Positions 42,166 through 53,100 of a DNA stretch of 64,000 bases are shown here, one piece after another. The notes below the pieces were generated by a model. The model had not been told where the DNA came from. It made no database searches and worked only from the letters and a program-made list of their open reading frames with translations. The position numbers and the translations under genes were made by a program. Origin of the DNA: Endomychus coccineus (lineage: Eukaryota; Arthropoda; Insecta; Coleoptera; Endomychidae); contig OY294068.1 in assembly GCA_958510875.1 (NCBI GenBank), positions 24,036,297 to 24,100,296 of the forward strand, read 5' to 3'. Position 1 is the stretch's first letter; the number at the start of each line of letters is the position of its first letter.

Positions 42166-42757
42166 ACATTTATTAATTATATCTTTGTCTTATTTTCATG
42201 GATTAAGAAGACATATTCAGAGATAAGCTATCCAAAACTGCTATAAAGCCAGGTCCGTCGAGTTGTGTGAGGGAGGTAAGGAGAGAAATGCCTCGGACTC
42301 GGGTTTTTGAGGGGGCCCGGATATTCGAAACTATTCTGACAAGCATCGTATACGTTTTTTATTTAATTTTAATAAAAAGACAATACATTAAATATAAAAA
42401 GAGAAAAATATGTGATCGCAACAATAAAATCCAATCTCCAATTTATAAATAACATAATCAGTTAAATGTTAACATCAGTTTATCTCGCAACATTCTAAAT
42501 TTGACACAATCAAATTAAGAGAGCTAAAAAGTTGATCATAATATTAAGACGGAGCGAGCGTTAGCGAGCTTGTCTATTGAAGATTTACTGAACCTTCCAG
42601 GGGCGTACTGGCAACAGTCAATCGGCGCTGGATTTTAGGCTGTGCAGCGTGCAGGCCACGTTTAGGATACCCATATTTGAGTATACGGTTTTGGGGAAGT
42701 GATAAAATATATTACTCGGACTCTGCGACAAACTTATATTAGGTACTTATCTATATT
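42166..42757. other. No gene recognised
   Basis: Intergenic. A 61-residue frame at 42267-42452 is not considered real. Confidence 0.35.
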
Positions 42758-42770
42758 ATAGAAATGTATA

Positions 42771-42976
42771 AACTATAAAAGAGTTCACACTGTGGATACA
42801 TTATAAATGAGAAATAATCCCCCTTATCCACTAAAAATACTGTTAAAATACAGAAGACCTTTCGGCTATCGCGTAGCCATCATCAGAGTAAACTTTACTC
42901 TAATGTTTGCCACTTGGTAGCCGAAAGGTCCTCAGTATTTTTAGTGGATAAGGGTGATTATTTCTTATTTATAGTG
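42771..42976. mobile_element. Miniature palindromic Penelope derivative, family 2 (206 bp)
   Basis: Two inverted copies of the family-2 3' end (GTGGATAAGGGTGATTATTT and complement). The left arm has an intact hammerhead core on the minus strand; the right arm core is degenerate. The left arm extends further, with a tail AACTATAAAAGAGTTCACAC that is missing on the right. It is flanked by the 13-mer ATAGAAATGTATA at 42758-42770 and 42977-42989. Confidence 0.8.
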
Positions 42977-43129
42977 ATAGAAATGTATAGCAAAATCTTC
43001 TTAGGAAATTGGTTTCCTCAGAGACTATGCTATTTTATCCTTCGCTAGTTAAGTTTAATTATGTGAATTTCTTTCAATTTTGATTCATTTGACTGGACTA
43101 CTAGGAGACAACTGGAACAGTTCTGGCTT

Positions 43130-44560
43130 CAAGATTATCATATAGAAGTGGCGATATTCAGAGGATCAAAGTCGCTTCTATCGCTATCAGTCTTCAGCAG
43201 CTAGTAACCTAGTTCTGTCTACGGCCGTTCCGAAATCCTAACGGAATCGTCGCTACTAGTCGACGAGTGTATGAGCAAAGGGAAAAGGGTATATTAAACG
43301 GTGAGATTATTGCCATAGGGTTGCGCATCTTTGTAACTCTTTCAGTCAACGGCCGTAGCTATTTTCTGCGTTATCTTTGTTCACCAAACCAAAGTTGCAT
43401 AAGTAATTATGATTGTTGTATGTCCAATATGACATTTCAGTCCCCATGTCTTTCTGTGTGCGCGTTTGGCTAAGATTAATGTTACCACAGCCTCGTTCTT
43501 GACTTTTAGCATCTGTTGATTCCAAGATATTTAACTTCCCCCACCAGGTGGATGTTAGTCCCTTGGAGGGCTATAGATTCAGGCATAATCTACAATTGTA
43601 GATTTGTGGGGACTACTATTTAGGCCCTCTTCTCCTATCCGTATGCTCATTAGGTTGAGGGTCATTTGCATTCTTATCCTAATTGTTGTACTGGCGAACG
43701 TCCCCTGTCGACCTTTGTCGATAGTGTTTCTCCCATTAGTGATGGGTGGTTATAGTTCTGTCCTTCGGCATACATCAGTCTATTCATCTGCAGCAAGTTT
43801 CATCGATGGCTTTAGGTGTATTGTTGAATGTCCCGTCAATGTCAAAGAAAGCACCCAGCAGAATCTCCATTTGAAAGTACTTTTTCAGATTCTCCACAAG
43901 TTGGGGTATCGCAGTTTCTGTGGATTTGTCTGCTGTGTACACAAATGTAGAGGTTGATTAACCAGTTTTGTACCCCTAATGTACCTGTCTAGAAGTATTT
44001 TTTTGCGTCGTCATGAATATGAATAACGTCAGACTCATAGGTCAGTGCCTTCGCCCGTGCTATCATGTTTTCCCAGGTTTGGGGATGAAGACGTCTGTAA
44101 TTGCTCTACATCCCTTTGGTATAACATCCCATCCCATTGCGAAACTAGATCTCAAACCCAGCATGTTGTGTGTGCTAGACGTGTGACATACCTTCCTGCA
44201 GCATAATCTCGGGCGATTATGTGGTTTGAAAGAACTGATTGCCCATTCCTTTTTTTTTTCACGTCAAGCACCTTTTTCGAAGCCTACCATTTCTCACTGG
44301 AGGCTCTAATGGGAGGCTCACGTTCTGTTTGTCTCAAGGACTCTAGTGTTAAGACTATTGTTGTTGATTATGAGAAGTGCACTCTGTATAGTTCTTCCAG
44401 GGTGTCCCTTCCATTCTACGTGGATGCCCTGACTGTCCATCAGGTTTGAATCATTCGTAGTGATTCCTTGGAGAGTATTTTGTCTCACACCCTCGTGAAT
44501 TCCTTCTACATCATCACAGTCTTAGTGCCTTATTGTTGTACTCGTCGACGAGTTCTTATT
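43130..44560 (-). pseudogene. Non-LTR retrotransposon reverse transcriptase relic
   Basis: The minus strand, with frameshifts and stops, reads VFIPKPGK (near 44095), YTADKSTETAIPQLVENL and LLGAFFDIDGTFNNTPKAI (43950-43800). These are equivalents of the LINE blocks VFIPKPG, STETALHxLV and GxFLDIEGAFDN. The FADD motif and the endonuclease domain were not found. The GC content differs from the flanks. The plus-strand frames of 68-117 residues here are shadows. Confidence 0.65.
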
Positions 44561-45365
44561 ATTCCCTCAATTCATTAGAGCTTGTAGGTTTGTTAAAAAG
44601 TTTTCTGATCTGTCTTCTTTTCTTAGCAAGTCCATAACTCCAACAGGACACGTTCCTGGTGGTTACCCCTTGGTGACAGAGGACAGTTGTCGTTGAATGC
44701 TGACATAATTGCGTCCTGCAATTGTCCCGCATTCATCTCAATTGTAATATTTCTAAGACCACCTTTCGTTATTCATCCCAAAGTGAATGAATGTATCTGA
44801 GATCTGAACTACTTTTCACATCAGAGACATGCCAGTTTTTGATAATGGTGCGATTATCTGTTTCCTGTGTTTTACTGATACAAGTGTAACGCCACTGGTT
44901 GCTGGTACAATAATTCACTCATCACTGAAGTGAGTTTGATCGTAATCTAGGACAATATCTACAGTGGAAATAATAAACGTAATGATTATTCGATTCATCA
45001 CTGCACAACTATAGCATCAAAGTGTCACTCATGAAAGCACAATAACGTTTGAAACAATCCACTTACGATAAAATTGTGTATCAACCAACAAACACCTCAC
45101 TGAAGAATAGCATACATTCCTGTGTAATATGTAATTATCGTCATCATATTAATCAATTAAATTCAGTTTGGTTTGATCATTGCTCTGGTACGTAAGATAT
45201 TTGCATTAATGTTATTCTCTATTACCACATTATAGATGTCCGCCTTGTGGATGTTTAATTGTTTGATTCGTAATTTCTTTATTACTAAGCCGCTACAAAT
45301 AAAACATAATTGCCGGAGGCGTTGACTATGAATAACGTAGTTACGCAATACTTTGATGAATATAC
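44561..45365. other. No gene recognised
   Basis: Noncoding. It may include outer parts of the decayed LINE, but no motif supports this. Confidence 0.3.
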
Positions 45366-46703
45366 AGTCCAGGCATTTAAGGAATTTTTTTGTCCGAACT
45401 TTGGCAAGTTCTAATTTTAGTCTATTCTTATGTATTTTGACGTGCTGAACATGATGGTGTAGTTTACATTTGGGTTAACCATGTACTCGAAAAACTATGG
45501 CAATTTTTCGCGTTTTGAGAGAAAACTATGTGTTGTATGAAAAAATGTTTGGGACAACAGTTGTTGGAAAAATGGATACGCAATTTTTGGCTCCGGTCCG
45601 AAGTCGACTCGAGCTCGTGGACCCAACATAGGGCTCATTTAATGTGTTTTTTAGAACATTGAAAAATTGAGGATATGTCAGACTTTTTGTTTTTTTCATA
45701 TTCGGTTTCGGTGAAAAGATGGTCGTCTACATACACTCACACATTCACACAAAACGATTACAAGCATTGAGGTGCATTTTAAAATATTTCAAAAACTATG
45801 ATTTTGCGCGCGGAATCTATTGTACCGACGCTCGCTTATTGCCGCTAAATGAAATTCCGCTCTAGTTTTTTTATGATGAAATTCGTTATAACTTGGAATT
45901 ATGAACGAATCGCCATACGCTGTTTCAAAATTAAATATATATTATATGTCTGTAATTTGAGCCAAGGTTTTTGTCGATATGCCACGTTTATTAGGATAGC
46001 TCCACTTCTACTCAATCCAAATCGATCTGCGTGAGCTTAAAATATTCGATATGAAAACATATAGTAGAACCGTGAATTTGGATTCCGTGAAAAATTTCCA
46101 ACCCCACAAAATTTGGATTTTTCGGTTGTCCAAAATTTTCAAAATGGCGCTAAAGCTATGTCTTTGGACCAACATGCTTGAATTTTGGATATTAGGTACA
46201 AAATAATGAAATCATTCGAATGAATTTGGTTTTAGATAAGCATTTCATCTTATATTAGCACAATTTTTCAAAATGGCCAATTTTGGCACAAAAAATTGGG
46301 GTAGGTCAAAATACCGAAAACCAAAAAAAAAGAGAAATAAAAATATTTTTCACCTAAACAGAATATGAAAAATACAAAAACTGACATATACTCAAATTAT
46401 CAATGTGCTAAAAAATACACTAAATGGGCCCAATCTTGGGCCCACGACCTCGAATCGACTTCGGACCGGAGCGTATTAACTTTTCTAACAACTTTTGTTC
46501 TAAACATTTTTTCATACAAGCCATAGTTTCCTCTCAAAACGCAAGAAATCGAAAAATGGATATGGTTTGGGTCCAATAAATGGCTATAGTTTTTCGAGCA
46601 CAGGGTTAAGCCAAATTTAAACTACACCATCGTGTTCATCGCGTCAAAATACATAAGAATAGACGTAAATCTTCTATTTTCCTCCGTAAATGCCTGAACT
46701 AAT
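45366..46703. mobile_element. Large foldback element (1.3 kb)
   Basis: The ends AGTCCAGGCATTTA and TAAATGCCTGAACT, with long imperfect arms (about 45366-45620 and 46440-46703), share segments such as TACACCAT and CAAAACG. The terminal GTCCAGGCA links it to the 16.3-kb foldback. TA duplications are not clear-cut. No coding. Confidence 0.7.
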
Positions 46704-46857
46704 AGACAATCCGCAATACAATCCCGTTATATTTTTGATGTTCATTTAAATGGAAGTAAGCTAAGTGCCATATGAAGAAGGAATGAACATGATTACCTAT
46801 ATGAAATCAAGAATTTTCAGTTTTAAGCTAAGTGTCTTAAAGTAGCTCCGAAAATAT

Positions 46858-47163
46858 TAGGTTTTTTTTTTGGGGGGCGAGGTGGTTGAAACCCTTTATG
46901 GTCCTGTAACATCCCATAAGGTAGTGTGGGAGTCCCTGAATCACCTCAGATATACCCACTAAACACTCCACCTCGTGTGGTAGGCTCGATCCTGCAACCA
47001 GGGCAGTCACGATGACACTTGGGCTTGACAGCCCATTGGATCTTGCCGCAACACTTTCTAGGGCCATCGGAAAAAATCCGCAGTCGCTGGATTCGAACCC
47101 GCGACCGGGACAGCCACAGTGATTAGAAGATCGATGCTTCTACCACTGAGCTACCTGGCCCTA
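46858..47163 (-). mobile_element. tRNA-derived SINE
   Basis: On the minus strand it starts GGGCCAGGTAGCTCAGTGGT, with RNA polymerase III box A, then box B (GGGTTCGAATCC) about 50 bases later. A tRNA-unrelated body of about 220 bp ends in CCCCCCAAAAAAAAAA. ATATTAG on both sides may be a 7-bp duplication. The acceptor stem does not close as in a working tRNA gene. Confidence 0.8.
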
Positions 47164-47239
47164 TTATATTAGTTTATATGTTAGTCATTATAATTATACT
47201 GTTGAAGTATTTTCGAAAAATATTCTAACCTACGCTAAA

Positions 47240-48000
47240 AGAGTTACATAGTGTATCCACAGTTATACACTATGAAACACTAATAAATGTGAAATGATCT
47301 TCCTTATCCACTGAAAATACTATTAAAGTACCATAAGCACCTTTCAGCTACCAAGTTAACCATCATCAGAGTAAAACTAAATTAGAAAACAAAATGTACC
47401 TGTTTAAATATAATTTGAGGTTAATAATAATAATATTACTTTCAAATAATTCACTGAAATTCAGAGTCTTACTTACCATCCTTCAGTGTGTAATCAATAA
47501 ATTCCATAATTTGTTTTCTAAATTTGCAATAAAACCCGTTTATACATGCAAGTATAAGCTAAAAAAGTCTTAAGGTAATACCTTTGATTCCCGATTTCGA
47601 CAAATCTAGAATTTACAAAATTGTATGTGAGACGTGTTCAAAATGCTATGTAGGTCAAACTAGAAGGAACGTTTTAACTAGTTATACACAACATTCTAAC
47701 CGTATAAAAAAGAATAATAGTGAAAAATCAGCATCAGCAGAACATATTTTAAATAAAGGTCACACCATTTATCAAAGAAGCTGATCACTTATAAAATACA
47801 GTACGACAAATATCTAGGTAATTTAGAATTAATGGAATTGTATAAGCGAAAAAGCAGATTATTAAATTCAGATTTATCTCCAGCTGAGGATAACCCCTTG
47901 CTTTCATTATTAACCCCAAATTTAGTTTTACTCTGATTGTGGCTACATGGTAGCTGAAACGTCTTTAGTACTTCAACAGTATTTTCCCTAATTCCACAAG
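47240..48000. mobile_element. Penelope family 2 inverted pair, degraded
   Basis: A minus-strand 3' end (about 47240-47480, with a degenerate hammerhead) faces away from a plus-strand copy (about 47500-48000). The latter encodes CETCSKCYVGQTRRNVL and AEHILNKGHTIYQ (47584-47784) and ends in its own degenerate 3' motif (CUGAUUGUGGCUACAUGGUA). This is the same outward-facing layout as the family-1 composites. Confidence 0.65.
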
Positions 48001-48415
48001 TAGTGAACTGAATGCTCAAGGCATTGTTAAATAATCAGATAGGAGGCAATACATCAGGTCCTATCCTGTTCTAATTTTACTTTTTATATTGACTTACCAC
48101 ATTTACATTAAATATTATATAATAAAGCTTGCCAAAACCTGTAGAATAGAAGTAAATAATCAAATAAAGCAACTGCTTGTTGAATTATTCAAGGTTACAA
48201 GATTAAAATTAACACTTTATGAGATACATAATGCTAATTTTTCCCATAATTTTTTGTTTGGGGCCTGATGATTTGATTACCCTTCTTCATATAACGACAC
48301 TAGAGTCCAACTGAATCCAACATTTAGAGATCATTCACGTGGTGTTTTGACCCAATTTAGGATCTACACATCGGAGCCAAGAATCAATTTGAAGCAATTA
48401 AACTACCTACCTATA
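48001..48415. other. No gene recognised
   Basis: Noncoding intergenic sequence with no identifiable repeat ends. Confidence 0.3.
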
Positions 48416-48892
48416 GTCGAGGAAATAAAGCAGTAAAGGTCGAAAAAAAATCGGGTTAGCCGATTTTGATAATTTTTTGAAAAATCGATTCTAGAGGTCA
48501 TTTAGAAAAAATGTTACCATTTTAGTACATTTTGCATTTCTACAGAGGGAAAAGCATCTTTTTGAATGCATTTTCAGGAGAAGACGATAGTACCAAGATG
48601 TCCTGAACCCCAGGAGCGTCGCAGTTCAAATCTGGCACAGGAATCGTGATCAGCGACCCCAAAAACCCTTGAGTGAGAAATTTTGGCTACATTTGGACAT
48701 TTTTTCAACATTTTTAATATTATTTCCCGAAAATACATTCCAAAAGATGCATTTTCCTAATAATAAAATGCACATTAGAAAAAAAAATGGTAACAATCTT
48801 TCTAAATGACTTCCTGAATCGATTTAAAAATATCAAAATCGGTTCACCCGATTTTTTTTTATTTTGGCCTTTTTCTGCTTTATTTCCTCGAC
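48416..48892. mobile_element. Foldback element (477 bp)
   Basis: The ends GTCGAGGAAATAAAGCAG and complement are flanked by TA, with arms of about 110 bp. The core contains GGAATCGTGATCAGCGACCC, the motif repeated in the 16.3-kb foldback. This shows common ancestry despite different arms. Confidence 0.8.
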
Positions 48893-49022
48893 TACTACTA
48901 AAATTACCGTTTCTGTACTGATATGCATATATTTATTATTTTGATATTTAGAGATTCAAATTGCTTATTCTCCAATATTTGAATAAATATGGCACCTTCT
49001 TTTTTTCAGGTAGCACCTGAAA

Positions 49023-50127
49023 ATGGTGTGTTTGTGTGGATTTCTAAGTTCGGCAGTGTTAGTTTTGCTTACTGGCTTGATTGGGATCTATGCCTACTTC
49101 AAACATTCTTGGAAATATTGGGAAAGAAAGGGCGTACCCTATGTGAAACCTATTTTCCCTTTCGGTAACATCAGGGATATTGTCAGAGGAAAGAAACAAT
49201 TGGGCTTAGTGCTTCAAGACTTTTATAAAGAGCTTAGAGCGAAGGGTAGTACTTATGGTGGTTTCTATTTGTTTTCAAAACCGATCTTTGTGCCAATTGG
49301 AACTGATATTGTGAAGAGTGTCTTGTCGGCCGATTTCAAACATTTTCACGATCGGGGGTTAGTCTACGACGAGAAAAATGATCCAGTATCAGCACATCTA
49401 TTTTCCCTATCTGGTCAGAAGTGGAAGAACTTGAGGCAAAAATTGACTCCCACGTTCTCATCTGGTAAACTTAAGGCTATGTTTCAAACGTTGCTTGACT
49501 GCAGCGATCATTTTCCTACGATTCTGGAAGAACCCATTTTGAAAGATGAACCTGTGGACATTAAGGAGGTATCCGTTCGTTATACAACAGACGTTATCTC
49601 GTCTTGTGCTTTTGGGGTGGAATCAAACTGTTTGAAAAACTTCAAAGAAACCAACGATTTCATGATCATCGGTGATAAGCTCATGCATCCAACAAGTATC
49701 AGAAGGAGTCTGCAGTTTTTGTTCGTATCCGGTTTTCCAAATGCTGCGAAATTTCTCAGAATGAGATCAAACCAAGAGGGAGCTGATTTTTTCATGAAAC
49801 TTGCAAACGACACTGTCACTTATAGAGAGAATAATAAAATTCATCGTCAAGATTTCATGCAACTACTTATACAAATGAAGGCTGGCGAAAATGGGGAAAA
49901 TAATTCTATTACAGTAGAAGAAATAGCTGCTCAGTGTTTCATATTCTTCTTGGCTGGGTTCGAAACATCATCTTCCACGATGACATTCTTACTATATGAA
50001 GTTAGTCAAAATGAATCAATCCAGAATCAGCTCCGAGAAGAAATAGTGAGGGTTATGAAGAAACATGATGGTCAAGTTACCTATGAGGCTATAAGTGAAA
50101 TGACTTATTTAGATAGAGTAATAAAAG
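49023..50127 (+). CDS. P450 gene 2, exon 1
   Basis: It encodes residues 1-368 and part of 369. The donor is AAAAG/GTTTGT. It is highly similar to gene 1 exon 1 over its whole length. Confidence 0.9.
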
Positions 50128-53100
50128 GTTTGTATCTTACTTAATACGTTAAACATTATCAAGTTGAGCAAATTAATCGCTATTCAATAAAGTTCCTGAA
50201 AGTATCATTAATTTGGGTGCTTTTGCTTCCAATATACAGTGTCCCAAAATTGCTAGGAAATAAAACTACCAGTTATTGTAGAGGTCAAAATAAGTCAATT
50301 TATATAGCAAAAAAAAGTACCGTTTGTCCGTGAGGAAAGTTCAAAGTTCACTAAAAAAATCACATTTTTGTGCATTATTCACAAATGAGTGGAAAAAATT
50401 TGATGAAATCTCTCAAAAGTGCATTGTAGAAAGTTACCCTACTTTCCGTAACCAAAGAAATTTAAAGGAAATTGTAGAAGGGTAAAACCACCCTCACCCC
50501 TCTGATATTTTTTTAATAATTTTGTGGTGATATGGCCCTAAGATAAAGAGAAAGGTTCATTCATTATCTTCTTTTTTTATCTCTTGTGAAAATTCCGTAT
50601 TTCGCATAGTTTAGAAAGAAACATTTTTTTTCTCAAACACTGATAACTGATATTCTTAGAACAAGTTTAATAAAATTGTAGTACAAAATTTAGTGAACAC
50701 AAAAACAAAACTTTTGTATAACAGGTGTTCATTGTGACCTCCACCTTCATTAATGCTAAGATCAATTCGGCGTAAAAAATTGAAATGCACCCTTACATCC
50801 TTGGAATTATCAATTTGAACCTTGTATTCTTGTGTTTTCAACGCTCCCCAGATGGAGAAGTCCAAGGATTCAAGTCTGGAGACCTTGGAGGACACTGAAT
50901 AGGTGCTTCTTGACCTCTACCAATCCATCTACCAGCAAATTGTTCGTCCAGATATTCTTTGAATGCACGTGCAAAATGACGTGGTGCACCGTTGTGCATG
51001 AAGAACATGTTTCGACGCAAATTAAGGGGCAAGTCTTCTAATAAAAACAAACAAAATTTCATCTAATTTGTTCCACGCATTTGTGAATAGCGCCCAAAAA
51101 TGTGATTTGTTAAGTGAACTTTGAACTCTCCTCACGAACAAACGGTACATTTTGTTACTATATAAATTGGGTTCAATCGACTTATTTTGACCTCTACAAT
51201 AAGTGGTAGTTTTATTTACCAGCAATTTTGGGACATCCTGTATATAGGTAGCAACGTATTCGTATGTTAAATTCGAATTAATAATGATTCTTGACCCAGG
51301 TATGAATTATATATAAATTCTCGGCAAATAGGTTACCCTAATACATATACTTATTATTTTCGTCTCGGCGTACGTTTCGGTCTCACGACCATCATCAGAA
51401 GACAAATCAATGTCTAACACGGGATTTCTTAAAACTAATTGTATCAATCACAAAGTATCCTTATCCCATTAATTTCAAATAAAAATGCCTAAGTCGCCGA
51501 AATGAACAGAAACACGAGTAATCAAAATTGTAACTCATTAATGTTTTAAGTATATGAATGTGTATCAAGAATCCACTGCTCAGCAATTTTCTTATAATAT
51601 ACGAACGAACTCAACATAGTCTGTATACGACTGAGACAAAAAATATAACGCTCAAGTATCCACTTTTGAGCCAGATGTTAAACATTCATGAGGTAATAGG
51701 AAAATGTGTTAGACCTTACTAGAGACATTGCTATTTCAGGGGTGAACACCCATATTGATTAGAACCGCCGCTGTAATCTTCCGATTTATGAGTAAAATTG
51801 GATCAGATGTTAACAAAGAAATACAGTATTCACTGCGAGTATTGTTAACTTAAATCGAGAATATTTTTTATACCTGAAAGATTGTAATATTCGACTAACA
51901 TTATGATAATAATTTATCGCTTATTTGAACTCTTGTTGCTTAGTTTTGTTTTTAATACCATTCCAATATCATAAGTGGTTATTATATTGTTCTAAAACAA
52001 TAAAGTTGTAGTATAAATCTCAAAGATAAGACAAATTTAATCAATCCAAGATAAGAAACAAATCATACTTATTTCGGTAAGTAAGATGACATCTTTAGTT
52101 GAATTTCTATTTCTGTACTGAAAATGGCAACTTACTTGCCGAATTCTAGATTACAATGCCGTAAGAATAAACTCAGGATGTGCTTTTTTAAATTGAAATC
52201 TTTCTTCATGTTTCCATTAACTATATATTTTGTAGTTTAGATGATCGAAAATTGTTTTTTTTTGTACAGAAGCAGAAAATAATTTTATATTCATAATGAA
52301 ATGAACTGGTTCAGTGGCATAGCATAGGTTTCTGCCGCCCCAGGAATATGCCATATTTGTCCCCCCCTTCCCCCTACACTAAGAGAAAATATGATTATAA
52401 TGAAGAAAGCCAAGAAAATATTAAGCTGGAAATTTAAGAATTTTCAATAAAACATTCTTCTCCAAAATGTAATTATGAAAATATGTTTTAAATTCTAATA
52501 TTGATCTGTAATTGTATGAAAACAATATTATTACTTAAGAAAAAGAAAATGTATTATCACATAATTCAAAATTATTGCTGAAACTACTGAAGTTTGCAAT
52601 ATAATAAATATTTTCTTCACTCTCAAAATGTAAAAGTATTAATTATAAATAGAAATCGGTATCAATGTATATAATTAATACACAATTCTCGGGAAATAGG
52701 TCACATTAACACATATATTTTTATTTTTACCCTCGTCTTTACGTACGTTTCGGTCTCACGACCATCATCAGAAGACTTATTAATACAATAACCTGATTAC
52801 TTAGAAATACTGTAATAACACAAAGCGTCCTTATCGCACAAATTTCGTTTAAATGCCAACGTCGCGAAACGAACGGAGACATGAAATCGGAACTATAACA
52901 CAGCAATGTTGCAGCGTAAAAATTAAAAATCCACTATTAAGTAGAATCATCAATAAATACGAACACATTTCATAAATGTCTGCGAGAGACTAACAGACAA
53001 AGAGTTCTATCCTCTTTGCTAACAGACGAGACCATCTCAAGTGTTCATTTAAGCGCCAGATGTCATAATTTATTAGGTGATAAAAGAAGGTCTCTGGCCT

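Noticed and set aside
43604..43957. 117-residue plus-strand frame
   Set aside because: The minus strand here reads recognisable LINE reverse transcriptase blocks, so the plus frame is a shadow.
47090..47163. Possible tRNA gene on the minus strand
   Set aside because: Boxes A and B are present, but the acceptor stem does not close and a 220-bp body with an A-rich tail follows, so it is a SINE.
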